This document shows, piece by piece, positions 1 through 9,670 of a stretch of DNA of 64,000 bases (positions are counted from its first letter, which is position 1; every line of letters begins with the position of its first letter). The notes under the pieces are model-generated. The model saw only the letters and a program-made list of their open reading frames with translations, did not search any database and was not told where the DNA came from. The stretch comes from Litsea cubeba (taxonomy: Eukaryota; Streptophyta; Magnoliopsida; Laurales; Lauraceae). Where the stretch lies: assembly GCA_012931725.1 (NCBI GenBank), contig CM022946.1:137345464-137409463 (forward strand). The letters run 5' to 3'. The position numbers and the translations under genes were made by a program.

Positions 1-10
1 TCGACGTCCA

Positions 11-2059
11 ATGACCCGCAGCGTCTCAAGGACAAGAAGACATTCAGAAGAATCCCCTGCTCCTTCAAGCAAAGGACAGCAGAGTGATCCTTCCTCAAGC
101 TCTCTTCAAAAAGAATGAGCCCCAGCTCAGTCACCAGGACAGTTTCTTCGTTCGAATCACGAAGGATGAATGTCTTGGCTACAAATTCTGAGCCACCACC
201 CCGCAATCCACCTCCAGAAGATGCGATCACCCGCATCCAGCAGTTGGAACAGGGCCAGCAGAGGATTGAAACTCTGATGGAAAACCTTCTCCTCGCCTTC
301 CAAAATCAGGCGAACAATGAACCTCCTCCGAATCATCAAGACGACGAGGTAAATAGAGAAGAAAATGAGTCACGCGCCCTTACCAAAAAGGACGTAGACG
401 GTATCCTCGCCAAAGCAAAAGAAGAGGATATACTCAAGGAGCATGGGATCAAGCCACCATATCCCTTATGGATGGACTCGGTCCCGTTCCCCACCAAATT
501 CAAGCATCCTACTCTCCAAACATATACGGGGAAAGGATCAGCCAGACAGCACGTCATCCACTTCAAGATCCTGACGGGAGCTATCGCGGATCAAGATGCA
601 CTCAAGATCCGCCTCTTTGCAAGTACCCTAAAAGGTACGGCCTTCGATTGGTACTCCACTCTGCCGGAGGACTCAATCCAAAACTGGGCCATGCTAGAGA
701 CACGCTTCCTGACTCACTTCAAAGGTGAGATCATCCCGCTACTATGGCTCAGCTGTGCAGCCTAAAACAGGGGGAGAATGAATCAACATATGACTTCATT
801 CACAAGTGGAAAGCAATGGCATACAAATGCTCTGATGTATTGCCACAAGCGTCGCTAGTCGACATCTGCCGAAACAACATGAGAGCCAGAATCCGCTCCA
901 TGATCATCGGCAACAAATCAAAAAACCTGGGAGAACTCCTAGAAGCTTCCATGGAAGCTGAAACGGTGATTAAGACCTCAACAGTCAGAAATCATCAAGA
1001 AAAGAGCCAACCGCCGCATTGCAACCTCTAAACCAAAGAAAAAAGAGGTCCTCAATGTGCAGACCAAGTCAGCTCCTCAGCCACCAAAGAAAGCTGAAAA
1101 CAAAGCTGTTGGTAAGAGACCTGAACTCTCTGATGCCTTCAAAGAACGAGTAGAGAAGAAATACCCGTTTGATGAAGATGTTGATGAAATCTTCGGGGCT
1201 CTTGTGGCAAACGGCAAGCTCACCTTGCCTGAACCAAAAAGACCGGGTGATGTTGGCAAAACCAACGATCCTCGGTACTGTCCATACCACCAGATGATCT
1301 CGCATCCTCTCAATCAATGCTTCGTTGTGAGAGAGAAAATAAATGAGATGTGGAAAAACTGGAGTCATCACCTTTGACAAAAAACTATGGTCTGCCTCCG
1401 TCAACATGGTGACATGTGGACAAACATCAAAATCACCGAAGAAGAAGATCACTACTTCCTTCAAAGTGATAAACTCAATCCAAGCGTCCGAGGAACTGGT
1501 TCCTTACCCGACACCAGACGGACAACCGATATGGGTACATCCCGATCTCCTGGAAGATGAAAATTGGGAGGTCGTGAAAACAAAGCCTACAGCTCAACAG
1601 CGAAGGCAGGCTAGGAAACATCTCCTCAAGCTCAAACGGCAAGAGAAGACCCAGCCAAAACTAGAGGTCAAAGAAAAGGCAGAGGCTTCCTCTACCGCTT
1701 CACTGGAGGTAACAAAAACATCCCTTCCAGAGACTTCAAAGGGGGTAAGGAAATTCACTCTCAGTGATTTCATGCCACCTCAATTTAAAGAAGCCATGCA
1801 GGAGGCATCATACTCTTGCAATTCAGTAGTTGGATTCTCCATTGATGGATACGAATCCAGCGACACCGATGATGGATTCGAATCCAACTACACAGATGAG
1901 TGGGAGGAATACCTTGAAATAGGAGAATATCTCTCCGATGAAGAATGGGTTCCTGAGTCTCATCTTATGCCAGTAATCTGGTATAACCCCCTACAGCCAC
2001 AAGGATCCTGGTCTGATGATGGAAGAAGACCAAGAAGCTGTACAAGAAAATGCTGCTGA
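11..2059 (+). pseudogene. gag: Tat element 1 gag (capsid and zinc-knuckle part), frameshifted
   Basis: A Retrotrans_gag-type capsid segment lies at about 450-980 (aromatic/basic stretch around FDWYSTLPEDSIQNW, then LKQGENEST and the DFIHKWK region). A zinc-knuckle-like CX2HX4HX4C lies at 1279-1320 (CPYHQMISHPLNQC). The frame changes near 738-745, near 985-1000 and near 1355, so the protein is spread over several ORFs (115-765, 744-1031, 1057-1377, 1343-2059). An ATG at 11 opens a Ser/Arg-rich frame that stops at 116-118; it may be the original start followed by a lost base, while the ATG at 115 opens the frame that continues into capsid. The coding sequence is broken here. The retained copy at 63013-64000 runs through the 1355 break uninterrupted. 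Confidence 0.85.
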
Positions 2060-4203
2060 CCCAGCACCTCTCATCACTCTAGTGGAAATCAACAATGTTG
2101 AGCCACAAAGAGATGATGAAGAAGAAGATCCGGTTCCCATACCTGATCTTGAAGAATATGCAAGGATCTTGCAGCGACTCGCTCTAGAACAACAGCAAGA
2201 ACGCGTCAACGAGCCTCCTCGCAATCCAGAGCCTGAAGTCCCTGAAGACCACCAGGTACATCCTCCCTTAACTCCTGAAAATGGAGAAAATTGCTGGATA
2301 GACGATCCTCTCACATCCGAGGATGAGTCTGACTCCGATCAGGCAACGTCTCCCGTCAGAGCTTCCTGTAATGTGATAATTCGGGATTATAGCTCTTCCG
2401 AAGCATCGTCTGATGAGAGCACTTACACTCCGGCGACGCCTAGCAATATATCTTCTGGAGCCACCTCGTCTCACGTGACTTTCACTGAGATGACACCCTC
2501 TCAGGTTTCTTCTCCTGAGACCGTGACTTCAAAGTTCACACCCTTCCTGACTGAAGAATTCCCAACCATTGATGCTTGGGACGATGAATTAGTCAACGAA
2601 GAAGAAAGATTGCTGGATGCTGTTCAGGACTTGTTCCCGGAAAATGCTCCATGCAACACAATCACTGAGGATGGTAACTCTGCTGCTGATGCATCCTCAG
2701 CAAATGAAAAACGACAGCCTCTTGATCCTGAAGACAATCTTCCAAACGAAGACCCTTCTCAAGAAGCTCTCGAAGTTGGTAGAGGCACCCGCTCTGGCCG
2801 GGACTACCACAAAAATTACAACCAATCTTCCTTTACATATGTAAATCCTTCGGGAAAAGATGTTGTAAGCGCCCCTAGTGGCAGCAATGATGAACATGCA
2901 GGCCCTAAGGAGGCTTTCAAGTATGACTTGATTGAACACTTCAAGCACATACCTGCACGTCTACACATCCTAGATTTGTTGCGAATGTCTCCGTACACTC
3001 GTGATAATCTCATTTCGGAATTACAAAAGCTGAATGAGGATGTCGACAAACATGCCCCGCAAGTCCTCCAAATTGAAATGGATTACCGGGTCAAAAACTC
3101 AGAAGCCTCCTCAAAGGGAGAAAAGAAGAAAACTGAGGGATCATGCATTGAATGCCTCTCGGTTAAAAAAGCAGCCAGTGCAACCATCGCCTTCACAAAG
3201 GATGACCTCCTACTTGGCGAAACCAGGCATAACCGACCCCTGTACTTCACAGGGTATATCAAGGAAATGCCTATGCATAGAGTTCAGATCGACCCAGGTT
3301 CTGCACTCAACCTCATCTCCACATCGGCTCTTGAAGAGTTGGGCATCCCACCCAGCAAACTGAGCCACACATCTGTATCTATCTTTCGATACGATGGGAG
3401 TACTCAAAGGCCTATCAGTAAAATCAGGTTCAAGTTGCAGATCGGTGATCTTATCTCTGAGGTTCACAGTGTATGCAATAAAGACCCCTTCATGCTACAA
3501 CATCCTTCTCGGACGCCCTTGGATCCATGAGAATGGTGTTGTCCCTTCAACTCTACATCAATGCATCAAGTTTGTTGGCGACGACGGCATGATACATCGA
3601 GTCTTTGCAGACAGAAAACCCTTCAAAGGTAAAGAAGTCCACTTCGCAGACTCACAGATGTATGAAGGTGAAAAAGAAGAAGAGGAGAAGCATACAGCAT
3701 CCTTTGCCGAAAATCTCCAGAAAGATAAAGGCAAAGCTCCTCAACAATCACCGGAAGAAAACAAACCATCCGGTAAATCTGAAGAGAGCATGCAAACTCC
3801 CTTCATCATCTCCCTCAAATCTTCAAAGCCTTTGGTCATCACAACTAAAGTGAAGAAGGCAAAACAAAAGCCTGGGGGCAAATTTGTTGTCTCTTTCGTG
3901 TCTATCATGCACGACACGGACTCGGATTCAGAGCCAGAAGACGACACATCGTCAAGCCAAGCTGACACTCAGCAAGTTCAGCCTGCTCTTACTCCAATGG
4001 AGACAACTTCTGACATAGAAGATCCTACGTCAGCTTCCTTCGTTGTTCCAGCAACTTCAACAAAGGAAAAGCCGATCTTCTTCCATAGATCGGATGCTTC
4101 TTCATCAAATTCCATGCTTGAACCTTTCCAAAATAAAGGTATGCCTCAAACTATCCTTATACAATTCTGTGGCACAAGCTATTATGAAGAAAATGGGCTA
4201 TGA
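2016..4203 (+). pseudogene. pro: Tat element 1 acidic linker and retropepsin-like protease
   Basis: The first 300 or so codons are low-complexity, rich in Glu, Asp, Ser and Pro, without a recognisable domain. From about 3200 the frame reads a retropepsin-like fold with the active-site segment VQIDPGSALNLIS at about 3282-3320 (catalytic Asp codon 3291-3293), followed by the LGIPPSKL segment and, after a frame change, NILLGRPWIHE near 3500. The active site is DPG rather than the usual DTG or DSG, and both Tat copies share this. One extra T near 3462, relative to the second copy, shifts the frame so the protease is split between ORFs 2016-3530 and 3394-4203. A Ser/Lys-rich tail follows to about 4150. 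Confidence 0.75.
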
Positions 4204-4354
4204 CGCTCAAAACCCAGTCGGTTTGGGAGAAGGACGCGGTATTCTCACGCCATTGGGGCCCGTCTTGACCAAAAGCCAGCTGGAAGATTGGAGACTCTAC
4301 GGCTATGTAGAAAAGTCTTCACACGGGTTAGGGTATGATCTGACACTCCCTTGA
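4175..4354 (+). other. G-patch-like segment between protease and RT (element 1)
   Basis: The reading frame of 4043-4354 contains AIMKKMGYDAQNPVGLGEG followed by RGILTPLGP. This matches the G-patch pattern: a hydrophobic helix ending in MG, an aromatic, then GLGxGxG and a Pro. G-patches are RNA-associated motifs and are known next to the protease in some retroviruses. Here the segment lies directly between protease and RT and is conserved in copy 2 (60660-60828, - strand). The motif is seen; its function in this element is inferred. Confidence 0.6.
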
Positions 4355-5752
4355 GACAGTTGACACAAAGGCTTAAAAGTCAATATACTGACCAAGCCTC
4401 AACATCACAAATCCATGAAGACATCGATCTCCCTGGATATCTCTTTGATGAGTCACCTGACAAAGATCCAGGAAGCTCATCCAATTGGCACGATTTCTCC
4501 GAAAATGAAGAGGAGTTGTCCGATGGCACAGACGTGTGGACTTCTGACCCAGAAGAACCCTCATCTCCAAAAGAAGTAGCCTACTTCGACTCGGTTTCAA
4601 CAGGTGATTGGGATCATCTCATAGCAAGCCTTGGGAAAATTACCGATCAAGAAGACCCGTGGAAAGGAACAAAACCTTGGTCTGGAAATGCCCTTGAAAC
4701 CCCAGAAGGTTTCGTTGAGCTGGAAGCCTCCGAAAATATTGTGGAGGAACCACCTTCGAACCTTCCAACAGAAGATCCTGTTCAAAAGATAGACTTGGGA
4801 ACACTAGATAACCCACGTCCTGTATTCATAAGCAAGAATATAAAGGATGATGAGTTACCCGAGTATATCGCCTTTCTTCGTGACTTCGTTGATTGCTTTG
4901 CATGGTCTTACGCTGAAATGCCAGGCTTAGACCCCAAAATAGCAGTTCACAAACTCAATCTTCAAGAAGACATCAAGCCTGTCAAGCATGGCCAAAGAAG
5001 ACTCCGTCCAGATGTGATGGATAAAAATTGAACAAGAAGTTCAAAAACTCAAAAGCGTCGGCTTCATCCGTGAGGAACAACATCCTGAATGGTTGGCCAA
5101 CATTGTCCCCGTGACAAAGAAAAATGGGCAGATCAGGGTCTGTATTGATTATAGAGACCTGAATGGCACATGCCCAAAAGATGAATTTCCGCTCCCCATA
5201 CCAGAGGTAATGATTGATAATACCTGTGGATTCGAGCGAATGACATTCATGGATGGTTTCTCTGGCTACAATCAGATAAAGATGCATCCTGAGGATGAAA
5301 AACATACATCCTTTCGAACCCCATTTGGCGTGTATTGTTACACTGTCATGCCATTTGTTCTGAAGAATGCTGGTGCCACATATCAGAGGGCTATGATGAA
5401 AATATTTCAAGATATGCAGCACAAGACGGTTGAATGTTACGTTGATGACCTCGCCGTCAAAAGCAAAAGAAAAGAAGATCATCTCGAAAACCTTCGAGAA
5501 GTCTTCCTCCGGCTTCGCAAACACAAACTGTGAATGAATCCATTGAAATGCTTCTTCGGCGTCTCGTCGGGTAAGTTCCTCGGATTCTTAGTTCGGAAAG
5601 CTGGAATAGAGCTTGACCCCATAAAAGTCGAAGCCATTCTAGAAATGCCCTCTCCAAGAACCTTGAGAGAACTCAAAGGGCTTCAAGGGAGATTAGCCTA
5701 CATCAGACGGTTCATCTCCAATCTTTCGGGGAAATGCCGTCCATTCTCCTGA
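4351..5752 (+). pseudogene. pol (RT): Tat element 1 reverse transcriptase, interrupted
   Basis: After an acidic stretch (4351-4800), RT blocks follow in order: HKLNLQEDIKPV near 4948, the GFIREEQHPEWLANIVPV block near 5060, RVCIDYRDLN, the MTFMDGFSGYNQIKM block, TSFRTPFGVYCYTVMPF, and the catalytic YVDD at 5438-5449. The thumb/connection region follows to 5752. An extra A near 5026 breaks the frame, a TGA at 5531-5533 stands where copy 2 has CGA, and a second TGA near 5752 stands where copy 2 has CGG. The catalytic Asp pair is intact, but the ORF is not continuous. Confidence 0.9.
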
Positions 5753-8116
5753 TTGATGAAAAAAGGTGTAAACTTTGTTTGGGATGCTGACTGTGAAGCT
5801 GCTTTCCAAGACATCAAGTCATACCTGACAAAACCTCCAGTGTTAGCTGCTCCTACCACTGGAAAACCATTCATCTTGTACACAAGAGCCCTTGATCACT
5901 CTCTGGGAGCTCTGCTTGCGCAAGAAAATGATCAGAGAAAAGAAGCTGCTCTATATTACCTCAGCCGCATGCTAGTAGGTGCAGAGCATCGCTACTCTCC
6001 AGTCGAAAAAGAATGTCTTGTAGTGATGTTCGCCGTACAAAAGCTGCGTCACTACTTGCTTTCCAATATAGTCTACCTGGTCTCGAGGGTCAACCTCTTG
6101 AAGGTCCTTGTCACAAAGGCAGGTTCTCTTAATGCTCGACTGGCAAAATGGTCCATCCTTCTGTCACAATTTGATATTAGGTATGTACCACAAAAAGCAA
6201 TCAAAGGGCAAGCTCTAGCGGACTTCCTCGCAGAGCATCCATTGCCAAAAGATTCTCCACTCAGAGATGATCTCCCAGACGAACCAGTCTACAATGTGGA
6301 GACTTTCTCACAAAGTGCCTCCTGGGACATGTACTTTGACGGTGCAATCAGGACAAATGAAAAAAGACAGCTGATCTCGAGAGTTGGCATCCTCTTTGTT
6401 AGCCCCGACAAATACATGATTCCACACGCTTTCTCGCTACTGGAACCATGCACAAACAATGCAGCTGAATATCAAGCTCTGATCTTAGGATTGGAACTCG
6501 CCATCGAATCCGGTATCACCATGCTGGAAGTCTTTGGAGACTCTCAACTGATCGTCAACCAGATGAATCAGAAATTTGAAGTCAGGAAGCCAGATTTGTT
6601 GCCCTACTACAACAAGGCACAATCACTTTTGCAAAAGTTTGACATCTGTCACATCACCCACATTCGTAGAGGTGAAAACATACGTGCGGATGCCCTAGCC
6701 GGACTTGCCGCATCCATGGCAATCCAGGAAGGGGAAAACATGCAAATCACAGTGTGCGAAAGAAGAATCCTTCCTCCTCTTAACACACACCAATCAGTTG
6801 CTGAATGCCACAACGTGCTCGGAAGTCGGATTTCATTCCTTCAAACTTCAATTGGCGACTTGAGGGATCCGTTCATTGATTACATTATGTTCGGAATCCT
6901 ACCTGAAGATCCAAAAGAACGGGTAAGCATCCAAAGGCGAACCCCAAGCTTTCATTTGGATATTCCTTCAAAAATCCTTTACAGGAAATCCTTCAACGGA
7001 GTACTTCTACGCTGCTTGTCACAACAAGAGGCTGAAGAAACACTCAAAGAAGTTCATGCTGGTCTTTGCGGAGCTCATCAGGCTGGACCTAAGCTCTATG
7101 ATCAGATAAAAAGGTTAGGATATTACTGGCCTACCATGGTAGCTGACGCAATGCAATTTGCTAAGCGCTGCCAACAATGCCAAGTTCATGGAGATTACAT
7201 TCACATGCCTCCAGAATGGCTGCATCCTACAGCGATCTCATGGCCTTTCGAAGCCTGGGGTATGAACATTATAGGTCCTATTTCTCCCCCTTCAAGCAAA
7301 GGTCATCGCTTCATCTTCGCCGCTACGGATTACTTCTCCAAGTGGTCAGAAGCATTTGCGTTTAACGAAATGAAGACCTCATCAGTCCTTCAGTTCCTGC
7401 GCACCAACATCATTTGTCGTTTCGGCATACCCAAAAGATTCGTCCATGATAACGGACCACAGTTCCGGGATCATCGATTCTACAGGTTCTGCGACAAATA
7501 CAAAATCCAAAGCTGTCCTTCGACTCCATACAATCCGGCAGCAAACGGGTTAGCAGAAGCTTTCAACAAGACACTCTGTAAAATCCTCAAAAAAATGGTC
7601 TCTAATCACAAAAGAGACTGGAGCGACAAAATGTCCGAAGCTTTGTGGGCTTATCGAACCACCGTTCGAGGACCAACCCATAGCACACCATTCTCCTTGG
7701 TCTATGGATGCGAAGCTGTCGTGCCCTTGGAAGTACAAATTCCTTCCTTGAGGGTATCCTTGCAAAATGACATGACTCAAGAAAGCAATGTCAAATTGCG
7801 GCTCCATGAGCTGGACAATCTCGATGAGAGACGGCTCGAAGCTCAACAAAGCATTGAACTTTACCAAGCACGCATGGCAGGATCTTTCGATAAAAAGGTC
7901 AGGCAACGCGCCTACAAAAAGAATGACTTGGTTCTTGCGGTAAAAAGACCAATGGTCTTCACTCACAAGTCCAAAGGCAAATTTGAGCCGAAATGGGAGG
8001 GACCCTACGTCATCGACAAAGTTTTCTCCAATGGCGCATACGCACTCCTAAACATGGAAGGTGACAGATGTATGCTGCCCATCAACGGCAAGTTCTTAAA
8101 GCGGTACTACCCTTGA
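5753..8116 (+). CDS. pol (RH-aRH-INT): Tat element 1 RNase H, archaeal-type RNase H and integrase (open 3' part of pol)
   Basis: An uninterrupted 787-codon frame. First comes the RT-linked RNase H (about residues 1-170, FILYTRALDHSLGALLAQ ... SPVEKECL). Next is a second, archaeal-type RNase H (about residues 188-330) with D in MYFDGA, E in NNAAEYQAL, D in FGDSQL and D in RADALAGLA. Integrase follows: an HHCC zinc finger (VHAGLCGAHQ ... CQQCQVHG), then the core and a C-terminal beta domain ending at KRYYP. The core has D at 7448-7450 (HDNGPQF) and E at 7556-7558 (GLAEAFN) with the classic 35-residue spacing. The expected first Asp at 7265-7267 is Asn (WGMN; copy 2 has WGMD), so this integrase is probably inactive. 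The first M is internal, because a TGA just upstream separates this frame from RT. Confidence 0.92.
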   Translation: MMKKGVNFVWDADCEAAFQDIKSYLTKPPVLAAPTTGKPFILYTRALDHSLGALLAQENDQRKEAALYYLSRMLVGAEHRYSPVEKECLVVMFAVQKLRHYLLSNIVYLVSRVNLLKVLVTKAGSLNARLAKWSILLSQFDIRYVPQKAIKGQALADFLAEHPLPKDSPLRDDLPDEPVYNVETFSQSASWDMYFDGAIRTNEKRQLISRVGILFVSPDKYMIPHAFSLLEPCTNNAAEYQALILGLELAIESGITMLEVFGDSQLIVNQMNQKFEVRKPDLLPYYNKAQSLLQKFDICHITHIRRGENIRADALAGLAASMAIQEGENMQITVCERRILPPLNTHQSVAECHNVLGSRISFLQTSIGDLRDPFIDYIMFGILPEDPKERVSIQRRTPSFHLDIPSKILYRKSFNGVLLRCLSQQEAEETLKEVHAGLCGAHQAGPKLYDQIKRLGYYWPTMVADAMQFAKRCQQCQVHGDYIHMPPEWLHPTAISWPFEAWGMNIIGPISPPSSKGHRFIFAATDYFSKWSEAFAFNEMKTSSVLQFLRTNIICRFGIPKRFVHDNGPQFRDHRFYRFCDKYKIQSCPSTPYNPAANGLAEAFNKTLCKILKKMVSNHKRDWSDKMSEALWAYRTTVRGPTHSTPFSLVYGCEAVVPLEVQIPSLRVSLQNDMTQESNVKLRLHELDNLDERRLEAQQSIELYQARMAGSFDKKVRQRAYKKNDLVLAVKRPMVFTHKSKGKFEPKWEGPYVIDKVFSNGAYALLNMEGDRCMLPINGKFLKRYYP

Positions 8117-8469
8117 AGACTTACCCAACTGGGTAAGAGCAATGCCTGTATGGCCAAAACCGGTTTCCAGGTACACGCTCGCTAAACCCACCCTTTTTTA
8201 GAATTTTCATATCAAATGTTGAAATTTCTAGAAATTAAAAACAATGCTTACTTTCATCGTTTCATTGTTCAAAAAAAAAAATATCCAAGTTTAGGAACCT
8301 TTCCCTAACTTGACCAAAATTTTCAACCCTTGAACCCAAAATTCATGGTTTGAAACAAAATTCGGATTCAGGGATTTCCACCCTAGTCCACCCTGCCTTT
8401 TACTGCCAAAATGGTTTTAGGTCAAAATTTATGACCCTCGTGTCTTTAAACAAAAAAAAAATGGTTTTT
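8117..8469 (+). other. Non-coding spacer after pol, holding the empty site of copia A
   Basis: AT-rich sequence with no supported ORF. At 8375-8379 it carries TTTCC (GGAAA on the other strand). In element 2 the same point is split by copia element A with GGAAA duplicated on both sides, so this copy shows the uninterrupted state. Confidence 0.85.
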
Positions 8470-8868
8470 CAAAAACCGCGAGGAAGCGACGCTTAGTCGA
8501 TACTCGCACAAATCGGAAGCAAGCGAACCACGTTCGACACTTCCAAAATCGTAGGGAAGCGACATTTCGTCGATACTTGCAAAATCCAAAACCGTGGAGA
8601 CGCAACATTTCAGTTGATATCCATAACCCAAAGGTTCGAGAAAACCACAAATTTCAAAAATCGTGGGGAAACGACATCAAGTCAGTACCCGCAAAACCAA
8701 AATTTTTGAAAAGCAAGGATGCGACATTCCATCGATACTTGCACCCAAATCCGCGAGGATGCGACATTCCATCGATACTCGCAACAGAATGAGCAAGGAT
8801 GTGACATTCCATCGATACTTGCAAGAACATTCAGCAGGGATGCGACTTTTAGTCGATACTTGCATTTT
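8470..8868. repeat. Degenerate tandem repeats of about 50 bp (TCGATACTTGC type)
   Basis: About eight diverged units share a core like GCGACATTCCATCGATAC followed by TTGCA, separated by variable spacers such as CCGCGAGGAT. The last four units (8715-8868) are the most alike. The same array lies inverted in element 2 at about 39825-40290. Short ORFs across it are in all frames and look incidental. Confidence 0.85.
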
Positions 8869-8887
8869 TTTTTTTGAAAACCAAACC

Positions 8888-9236
8888 GGCTATAAATGCC
8901 ATCAAAACAGGCTATAAATGCCACAAACAGGCTATAAATGCCATCAAAACAGGCTATCAATGCCACAAACCGGCTATCAATGCCACCAAAACAAAACCGG
9001 CTATCAATGCCACAAAAAAAAAAAAACTTGGATTTCAAAAAAAAAAAACCGGCTATCAATGCCACCAAAACAAAACAGGCTATCAATGCCACAAACCGGC
9101 TATCAATGCCACCAAAACTGGCTATAGATGCCACACAAAAAAAAAAAAACTTCGGCTATCAATGCCACAAGAAAAGTTGGCTCTCATGCCAAAATTGGCT
9201 TCCATGCCACAAACAAAAACCTGGCTTTCATGCCAA
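8888..9236. repeat. Minisatellite of GGCTATNAATGCC units
   Basis: About 14 copies of a 13-bp core, GGCTATAAATGCC or GGCTATCAATGCC, later GGCTTTCATGCC, are separated by A-rich linkers of 3-25 bp. GGC and GCC at the ends of the core can pair. The counterpart in element 2 is 39530-39805. A close relative of the unit occurs in the LTR at 16854-16925. Confidence 0.88.
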
Positions 9237-9284
9237 AACAATTACTTGACAAAAGATTTTCACAAAAAGACAACCTTTTGATCA

Positions 9285-9505
9285 AATCCCATTTAGCAAT
9301 TACTTTTATCACAAAAAGATTCAAGTGAGCGTAGGGATAACAAAAAAAAAAGAGAACATCCCATTTAGCAATTACTTTTATCACAAAAAGATTCAAGTGA
9401 GCGTAGGGATAACAAAAAAAAATAGAGAGAGCATCCCATTTAGCAATTACTTTTATCACAAAAAGATTAAAGTGAGCGTAGGGATAACAAAAAAAAAAAG
9501 GAAAG
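9285..9505. repeat. Tandem repeat, three units of about 72-75 bp
   Basis: Each unit runs CATTTAGCAATTACTTTT, ATCACAAAAAGATT(C/A)AAGTGAG, CGTAGGGATAAC, then an A-run. Three units are present here and four in element 2 (39205-39478). Confidence 0.88.
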
Positions 9506-9645
9506 TGTTCATAAGCACTACACAAAAAAAAAGGGAGTACCAAAAAAAATACAAGTGGTACCAAAAAAAGAAAGTGTTCACAAGCACTACAAAAAAAAGA
9601 GTACCAAAAAAAATACAAGTGGTACCAAAAAAAAAGAGAAGAAAG
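9505..9645. repeat. Two-unit A-rich repeat ending at the antisense gene's 3' end
   Basis: Two units of about 68 bp combine GTGTTCAYAAGCACTAC with AGTACC, A-runs and ACAAGTGGTACC. The array fills the gap to the stop codon of the antisense gene at 9671. GGTACCACTTGT-type runs recur in the matching place of element 2 (39065-39205). Confidence 0.8.
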
Positions 9646-9670
9646 AAGGTTGGTTTCTGTATACAGGAGC

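Noticed and set aside
5093..5533. Possibility that the gag-pol frame changes are programmed frameshifts
   Set aside because: Breaks differ between the two copies and do not share a slippery sequence, so they are mutations.
8888..9236. CRISPR-like array
   Set aside because: Units are 13 bp with A-rich linkers of low complexity, in a plant retrotransposon; no spacer diversity and no cas genes.
8577..9328. Short repetitive ORFs (NATK/CHQN-type repeats)
   Set aside because: They are readings of the minisatellites in all frames, with no start context and no conservation beyond the DNA repeat.
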